A stretch of DNA of 10,435 nucleotides from Thermoguttaceae bacterium (lineage in GTDB: Bacteria > Planctomycetota > Planctomycetia > Pirellulales > Thermoguttaceae), in the NCBI GenBank assembly GCA_028695865.1, contig JAQVID010000055.1, positions 1-10,435 of the forward strand, given 5' to 3'. The notes under the pieces are model-generated. The model was not told where the DNA came from and searched no databases. It was given only the letters and a program-made list of their open reading frames with translations. Below are positions 6,289-10,435 of the stretch, piece by piece. Position 1 is the first letter of the stretch. Each line of letters begins with the position of its first letter. The position numbers were made by a program, and so were the translations under genes.

Positions 6289-9270
6289 ATGAAAACAGAA
6301 AGTGCATTTCTGAACACGCTCCGCGGAACGATGATCGCGCTGACCATTGTCCTTGGATTTGCGTTTGTGTCAGGGACGTACGCCGCGGATGCGAAGCCGG
6401 CTGATGCCAAGGCTGGCACTGCCGAGGTAAAGAAAGACGTCCCGAAAGCGGCTCCGGTTAAAGCCGAAGCCCCCAAAGCTGAAGAGAAAAAAGCCGAAGC
6501 CCCCAAAGCTGACGAGAAAAAGGCTGAAGTCCCTAAAGCTGACGAGAAAAAGGCCGATGCCAAGAAAGTTGATGCGAAAGATTGCCCCACTTGCAAAGGT
6601 AATGCTGCCGGTGGTGATGATCGTGTCAAATTCCAGTCGAAATACGGCGTCTATTGGGTTTTGGCTCTGCTTGGAGCTATTGCCGCTCTCTGTTTCGCTC
6701 GCGTATTCTACGTTAATATGATGAAGTGCGATGAAGGAAACGAGGAAATGATCACGATTGCTGCCGCGGTCCGTGAAGGTGCCGATGCTTATCTTTGGCA
6801 GCAGTACAAAGTGGTTGCCCTCTTCTTCTTCCTGATCTGGGCATTCTTGATGTATCTGGCCTGGGGCCTGCACGTGCAAAGCGTGATTGTTCCCTGGGCG
6901 TTCCTGACCGGTGGTTTCTTCTCTGGTCTGGCTGGCTGGTGCGGAATGAAGACAGCGACTTGGGCTTCGTCCCGAACGGCAGCTGGTGCACAAAAATCGT
7001 TGAATCAGGGTCTTCAGGTTGCTTTCCGAAGCGGTGCCGTCATGGGTCTTACGGTCGTCGGTTTGGGCCTCCTTGATATCGTTTTGTGGTTCGGTACCTT
7101 GTATTGGGTTTTCCCCGCGTATCTCCATTGGAACATGGGTCTCGTCGAAATCACGGTCATCATGCTCTGCTTCGGAATGGGTGCCAGTTCGCAGGCTCTG
7201 TTTGCACGTGTTGGTGGTGGTATCTATACGAAGGCCGCTGACGTCGGTGCTGACCTGGTCGGTAAAGTCGAAGCCGGTATTCCGGAAGACGACAAGCGTA
7301 ATCCCGCGACGATTGCCGATAACGTTGGCGACAACGTAGGCGACGTTGCCGGTATGGGTGCGGACCTGTATGAATCGTACTGCGGTTCAATTCTTTCGTC
7401 TGCCGCGCTTGGTGTTGCCGCTTATACCGCTTTGGGTAGTGGTGTTGCTCAACAGCTTAACGCGTTGTTCCTCCCCATTTTGATTGCTGCCGTTGGTATC
7501 GTTCTTTCGATTTTCGGTATCTTCCTGGTCCGAACAAAAGAAAATGCCGACCAGGGTACTTTGCTCAAGGCTCTCGGCAAGGGCGTGAATCTTCCGTCGT
7601 TGTTGATCGCCGTGTTCTCCGTTTTGGTTGCCCGCCTTTTGGTTCCTGATTATCCGTGGCTGGGCTTCTCTGTTGTGACCGGTCTTGCCGCAGGGTGGTT
7701 GATCGGTAAATGGACCGAATATCGTACTTCTTATGAGTACAAGCCAACCAAGGCGATTGCCGAACAGTCCAAGACTGGTCCGGCCACCGTCATTATCGCC
7801 GGTATTGCCGAAGGTATGTACAGCACTTGGGCACCTGTCGTTATCGTTGGTATTGCGACGCTGCTGTCCTTTGGTTGTGCGACCGGATTCAAGTTTGATG
7901 ATGTTCAGCTCTTTAGTATTGGTCTTTACGGCGTTGGTATCGCTGCCGTTGGTATGCTTTCGACATTGGGTGTTACGCTTGCGACCGATGCTTATGGCCC
8001 GATCGCCGATAACGCTGGTGGAAACGCTGAAATGTCCGGTTTGCCGGAAGAAGTTCGTGAACGAACAGACGCGCTCGACAGTTTGGGTAACACCACAGCC
8101 GCGACCGGAAAAGGTTTCGCGATTGGTTCTGCCGCCCTCACCGCTCTGGCTCTGTTGGCCGCTTATGTTGAAGAAGTTCGCGTTGGTTTCGAACGTTGGG
8201 GCGATGTCGCTGTTCAACGAATCGAAAAAGCCGATGGCGAAGCTGGTTACTATAAGGTTTCCGAAAAATTCGTCGTGAAATACCTTGGTAAAGAAGCAAC
8301 CGACAAGGCTCGTGAAGACGCCAAGGCTGCCGGCAAGACCTGGGTGCCCGCGACTTATCTTGTTCTGCCGGAACAGGCGAAAAGCCCGAATGTGAACAAG
8401 CCGATCGAACGTGGTGCCACATTCGAAATCAATAATGGTTTGGTCAAGGATGGTGAGAAGGGCAAAGAGATTACCTGGAAGCATTCGAATGAAGCTTGGG
8501 CCAGTATTGCTGTTGATCGCGCCAAACCGGCTCTCATTTCCGGTGGTGTTGCTCAATGCTGCCCGTTCATTCCTTATAAAATGCAAGAAAAGAACGGCAA
8601 GTCCGAGATTGTTGTCGATATGACTCAGGAATCTGGTCTTGTTCCGGTTCAATCCGCGACCATGATGGACTGGATGAACTACTACAGCTGCAACCTTCTG
8701 AACCCGAAAGTTCTTGTCGGTATTTTCGTTGGTGCCATGCTTGTATTCGTCTTTGCCGCCATGACCATGATGGCTGTCGGTCGTGCCGCTTCCGGTATGG
8801 TGGAAGAAGTTCGTCGTCAGTTCCGTGAGAACCCGGGCATTATGGAATACAAGGTCAAGCCGGATTACAAGAGCCCGGTGCGAATCAGTACGCAGGCTGC
8901 CCAGCGTGAAATGGTTATTCCGTCGATCATTGGTTTGATCACCCCGGTTTTCGTTGGTTTGATCCTCGGCGTTACAGGCGTGATTGGCATGTTGGTCGGT
9001 GGTTTGACCTCCGGTTTTTGTGTTGCCGTTTATATGGCCAATGCCGGTGGTGCCTGGGACAATGCCAAGAAGTACATCGAAACCGGTGTTCTCGGTGGCA
9101 AGCGGTCGGATGCTCATAAAGCAACCGTCGTTGGCGATACCGTTGGCGACCCCTTCAAAGATACCACTGGTCCGTCTTTGAATATTCTTATCAAGCTCAT
9201 GAGCATGGTTTCCGTTGTGGCTGCCGGCTTGATCGTGAAGTACAGTCTTGAAGCTTTGGGAATCTTCTGA
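6289..9270 (+). CDS. hppA: Membrane-bound ion-pumping pyrophosphatase with two large extracytoplasmic additions
   Basis: This 993-residue protein hydrolyses cytoplasmic PPi and pumps Na+ and/or H+ out. All core motifs are present: Arg247 in FRSGAVMG; Lys315, Asp318, Asp322, Lys326 and Glu328 in the KAADVGADLVGKVE loop; Asp344, 348 and 352 in DNVGDNVGD; Asp359, Glu362 and Ser363 at the ion gate; Asp567 and Asp574 in DAYGPIADNAGG; Asp950, 954 and 958, Asn965 and Lys969 near the C-terminus. GNTTAATGKG carries Ala604 and Gly607 rather than the Lys of potassium-independent enzymes, so K+ dependence is predicted. The family is usually about 660-770 residues. The excess is an N-terminal signal peptide (1-32) with a Lys/Ala/Glu-rich tail (33-115) and a hydrophilic insertion (about 631-800) between helices 12 and 13; both should face outside the cytoplasm. 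Codon use (GGT, GTT, CGT) suggests high expression. Whether it pumps Na+, H+ or both is not settled by sequence. Confidence 0.96.
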   Translation: MKTESAFLNTLRGTMIALTIVLGFAFVSGTYAADAKPADAKAGTAEVKKDVPKAAPVKAEAPKAEEKKAEAPKADEKKAEVPKADEKKADAKKVDAKDCPTCKGNAAGGDDRVKFQSKYGVYWVLALLGAIAALCFARVFYVNMMKCDEGNEEMITIAAAVREGADAYLWQQYKVVALFFFLIWAFLMYLAWGLHVQSVIVPWAFLTGGFFSGLAGWCGMKTATWASSRTAAGAQKSLNQGLQVAFRSGAVMGLTVVGLGLLDIVLWFGTLYWVFPAYLHWNMGLVEITVIMLCFGMGASSQALFARVGGGIYTKAADVGADLVGKVEAGIPEDDKRNPATIADNVGDNVGDVAGMGADLYESYCGSILSSAALGVAAYTALGSGVAQQLNALFLPILIAAVGIVLSIFGIFLVRTKENADQGTLLKALGKGVNLPSLLIAVFSVLVARLLVPDYPWLGFSVVTGLAAGWLIGKWTEYRTSYEYKPTKAIAEQSKTGPATVIIAGIAEGMYSTWAPVVIVGIATLLSFGCATGFKFDDVQLFSIGLYGVGIAAVGMLSTLGVTLATDAYGPIADNAGGNAEMSGLPEEVRERTDALDSLGNTTAATGKGFAIGSAALTALALLAAYVEEVRVGFERWGDVAVQRIEKADGEAGYYKVSEKFVVKYLGKEATDKAREDAKAAGKTWVPATYLVLPEQAKSPNVNKPIERGATFEINNGLVKDGEKGKEITWKHSNEAWASIAVDRAKPALISGGVAQCCPFIPYKMQEKNGKSEIVVDMTQESGLVPVQSATMMDWMNYYSCNLLNPKVLVGIFVGAMLVFVFAAMTMMAVGRAASGMVEEVRRQFRENPGIMEYKVKPDYKSPVRISTQAAQREMVIPSIIGLITPVFVGLILGVTGVIGMLVGGLTSGFCVAVYMANAGGAWDNAKKYIETGVLGGKRSDAHKATVVGDTVGDPFKDTTGPSLNILIKLMSMVSVVAAGLIVKYSLEALGIF
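6460..6579 (+). repeat. Four tandem 30-base units encoding a Lys/Ala/Glu/Pro tail
   Basis: Four in-frame units of ten codons run from residue 58 to 97 of the pyrophosphatase: KAEAPKAEEK, KAEAPKADEK, KAEVPKADEK and a diverged KADAKKVDAK. The first three are very similar at the DNA level, as expected from recent duplication or slippage; the fourth has decayed. The unit length keeps the reading frame, so copy number can vary without breaking the gene. Confidence 0.85.
8179..8688 (+). other. Insertion domain of the pyrophosphatase (residues 631-800)
   Basis: About 170 hydrophilic residues separate the helix starting GNTTAATGKG from the helix starting NPKVLVGIFVGAM, which follow each other after a short loop in typical family members. 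The segment is rich in Lys, Glu, Asp and aromatic residues, has no predicted membrane helix, and contains a Cys pair (757-758) and Cys801 close to the membrane. The known topology of the family puts this loop on the outer face. I recognise no domain in it. Confidence 0.7.
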
Positions 9271-9320
9271 TCCGGCTTTTTAGCCTGGTGAGTTGATTCT
9301 GACAGATCAGACAACCTAAG

Positions 9321-9356
9321 ACGAATGGAAGACGCTGTTTTTCCATTCGTTTTTTT
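9321..9356 (+). terminator. Intrinsic terminator after the pyrophosphatase
   Basis: ACGAATGGAA (9321-9330) and TTCCATTCGT (9341-9350) form a perfect 10-bp stem with a 10-base loop, followed by six further T residues. It lies 50 bases after the stop codon and ends the transcript convincingly. Confidence 0.9.
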
Positions 9357-9943
9357 GTGCGCCCCCAACAGGGCAGGACCCGACGTTGGCCCCTTGTTCT
9401 GTGGTTCTCCCCTCCCGAAAAATCCCAAACGCCGGAAAAATTGGTGTCGCAACACTATCTTGAGACGTTTTTTTTCCCCCCTATCGTTGTTCTTTGCGGA
9501 TTCGTTCGATCTGTCGGAACGTTTTGACCCAGACAGTGAAGAAGGGTAACGATTTTTGAGCAAAGCAATGAGTTGATTTCAGCGGCCAGATATTCACTCA
9601 AGTATCGGGACGGGTTATGGAATGGCAGAGAGTGGATCGCAAGAAGTTCTCCGTTTCGCCCATTAGGTGATTTGAGTTTAATACTCTTCAGATATTTGGA
9701 ATTCGAAGATACTTTTCGGCTTGCCCTGTTGTATGTGATCATCACGGGCGACTCTGTCTTGATCTGAAAAAACGGCGAAACAGGAAAGAGTCAAAATGCG
9801 GCGACTTGATGATATTCGACTTGGCGAAGAATCAAATCATCGCAGCCAGACCGCATCTGTATACAGGCCCGGCTGTGAGACAAAAGCCCGTTTTTTCGAA
9901 AGCGTCCATAAACTGAAGTCGCCTGTCAAGCGAGGATTACGCG
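9357..9943. other. Gene-poor intergenic stretch
   Basis: Nearly 590 bases between the pyrophosphatase terminator and the convergent methyltransferase hold no gene I can support. Short frames exist on both strands (9573-9767 plus, 9455-9745 minus), but their codon use, with AGA, ATA and TTA, is unlike the neighbours and their products match nothing. A T8-C7 run lies near 9467-9481. I see no terminator for the minus-strand gene, no tRNA and no repeat array. A possible very small gene (9796-9963) is listed separately. Confidence 0.5.
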
Positions 9944-9963
9944 TTAGAGATTTTGAGCGATAA
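9796..9963 (+). CDS. Possible small ORF of 55 residues, unrecognised
   Basis: ATG at 9796 is preceded by a purine-rich AGGAAAGAG ending five bases upstream and opens a 55-codon frame ending TAA at 9961-9963. The product is strongly charged, beginning MRRLDDIRLGEES, with many Arg, Lys and Glu and no hydrophobic segment. Its end overlaps the 3' end of the convergent methyltransferase gene by 20 bases. No family is recognised and there is no promoter I can point to, so a chance frame behind a lucky ribosome-site match is the likelier reading. Confidence 0.15.
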   Translation: MRRLDDIRLGEESNHRSQTASVYRPGCETKARFFESVHKLKSPVKRGLRVRDFER

Positions 9964-10435
9964 AAATACGACTGGTGTGGCTGTGCGCTTCCTGGCGATA
10001 TTCCGGGTGAGCGTTTTCGGTCCAGGTTGAACTGAAGTCGTGACAGACACGGAAACCGCTTTCGATCAGGAAATCAATGAACTCATTTTTCGTTTGGAAT
10101 CGGAAGAAGAATCGGTTCTGATACATGAATTCATCATGTTCGATCTGCTCCATGTTTTGGCCCGCAATTCCATCTTGCATGTCCGGCACATTGCAGACCA
10201 GAAAGCCCCGGGGCTTGATGATACGGTGGAATTCGGCGAGGACTTCGGAAAGGTTCGGCAAGGTTTCTATGACATCGCAGGCCAGAACGCTGTCGAAACT
10301 GCCAGCGGGAAAACCGGTAGCGGCCAAGTCGCACAGCTCGGTACGAACATCAGGAAAACTCCGATTCAGTTTGTCGAGCGCATTGCGTGAAGCGTCGCAA
10401 GCAATAACACGATCACTGAACTGGAAAAGAAAGGG
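9944..10435 (-). CDS. Class I SAM-dependent methyltransferase, 3' part
   Basis: The frame is open to the right edge, so the start and the glycine-rich SAM-binding motif I lie outside the window; 163 codons plus the stop are visible. What remains follows the Methyltransf_11 order: an acidic residue ending strand 2 (VIACDASRNAL), a Cys-Asp-Leu motif (ELCDLAATGFPAGSFDSV) contacting adenine, the strand-4 motif VLACDVIETL, then the helix and strand LAEFHRIIKPRGFLVCNVP. In these enzymes strand 4 normally carries a conserved acidic residue and the IIKPRGFL turn is a hallmark. The C-terminal part (QNRFFFRFQTKNEFIDFLIESGF) matches the usual final strand pair. The substrate is unknown; small molecules, lipids or quinones are possible. 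It is convergent to the pyrophosphatase and so separately transcribed. Confidence 0.87.
   Translation of the reverse strand, partial: PFLFQFSDRVIACDASRNALDKLNRSFPDVRTELCDLAATGFPAGSFDSVLACDVIETLPNLSEVLAEFHRIIKPRGFLVCNVPDMQDGIAGQNMEQIEHDEFMYQNRFFFRFQTKNEFIDFLIESGFRVCHDFSSTWTENAHPEYRQEAHSHTSRIFIAQNL

Noticed and set aside
7387..9117. Minus-strand frame of 576 codons antisense to the pyrophosphatase
   Set aside because: It lies fully inside a certain gene with intact motifs. The sense strand avoids TTA, CTA and TCA codons, which removes stops from this antisense frame. Its product is low in hydrophobic pattern and rich in Asn, Arg and Thr, with no domain.
9455..9745. 96-codon minus-strand frame after the pyrophosphatase
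   Set aside because: No good ribosome site, Ser/Lys/Asn-rich product with no family, and codon use unlike the neighbours.
9910..10039. Direct repeat AACTGAAGTCG at 9910-9920 and 10029-10039
   Set aside because: Only 11 bases, one copy lies inside the methyltransferase coding sequence, and no other sign of a duplication or mobile element is present.

Overview
The window comes from a Gram-negative bacterium of roughly balanced base composition. The evidence for Gram-negative is a lipoprotein-type periplasmic adaptor paired with an RND inner-membrane pump. A long membrane pyrophosphatase with a signal peptide and a Lys/Ala/Glu-rich exported tail, a small 2[4Fe-4S] ferredoxin and a tRNA without an encoded CCA are compatible with Planctomycetota or a PVC relative. 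That placement is an inference from gene style, not from a marker gene.

Layout, left to right. Bases 1-173 may hold the 3' end of an unrecognised upstream gene. A cysteine hydrolase of the isochorismatase-like family follows (174-755) and ends at a clear intrinsic terminator (793-822). A 300-base intergenic stretch holds a 9-bp inverted repeat and a possible promoter, then the ferredoxin (1124-1294) with its own terminator (1331-1380). A near-consensus sigma70-type promoter (1526-1553) drives a two-gene RND efflux operon: lipoprotein adaptor (1606-2931) and permease (2948-6094). No outer-membrane factor is encoded here. A tRNA-Pro(UGG) gene (6114-6188) starts 19 bases after the permease stop. 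Next is a very long membrane-bound pyrophosphatase (6289-9270), closed by a perfect 10-bp terminator hairpin (9321-9356). A largely empty stretch (9357-9943) separates it from the 3' part of a class I SAM methyltransferase on the minus strand (9944 to the right edge).

How the parts work together: the adaptor and permease form one efflux pump, with the permease using the proton gradient. The pyrophosphatase is an ion pump powered by PPi and could help energise the same membrane, but nothing in the sequence ties their regulation together. The other genes look like independent single-gene units.

I see no integrase, transposase, CRISPR array, toxin-antitoxin pair or phage gene, and I found no convincing new multi-gene system. 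The most unusual items are the architecture of the pyrophosphatase, with two large predicted extracytoplasmic additions to a standard core, and the altered proton-relay residues and extra segment in the RND permease.
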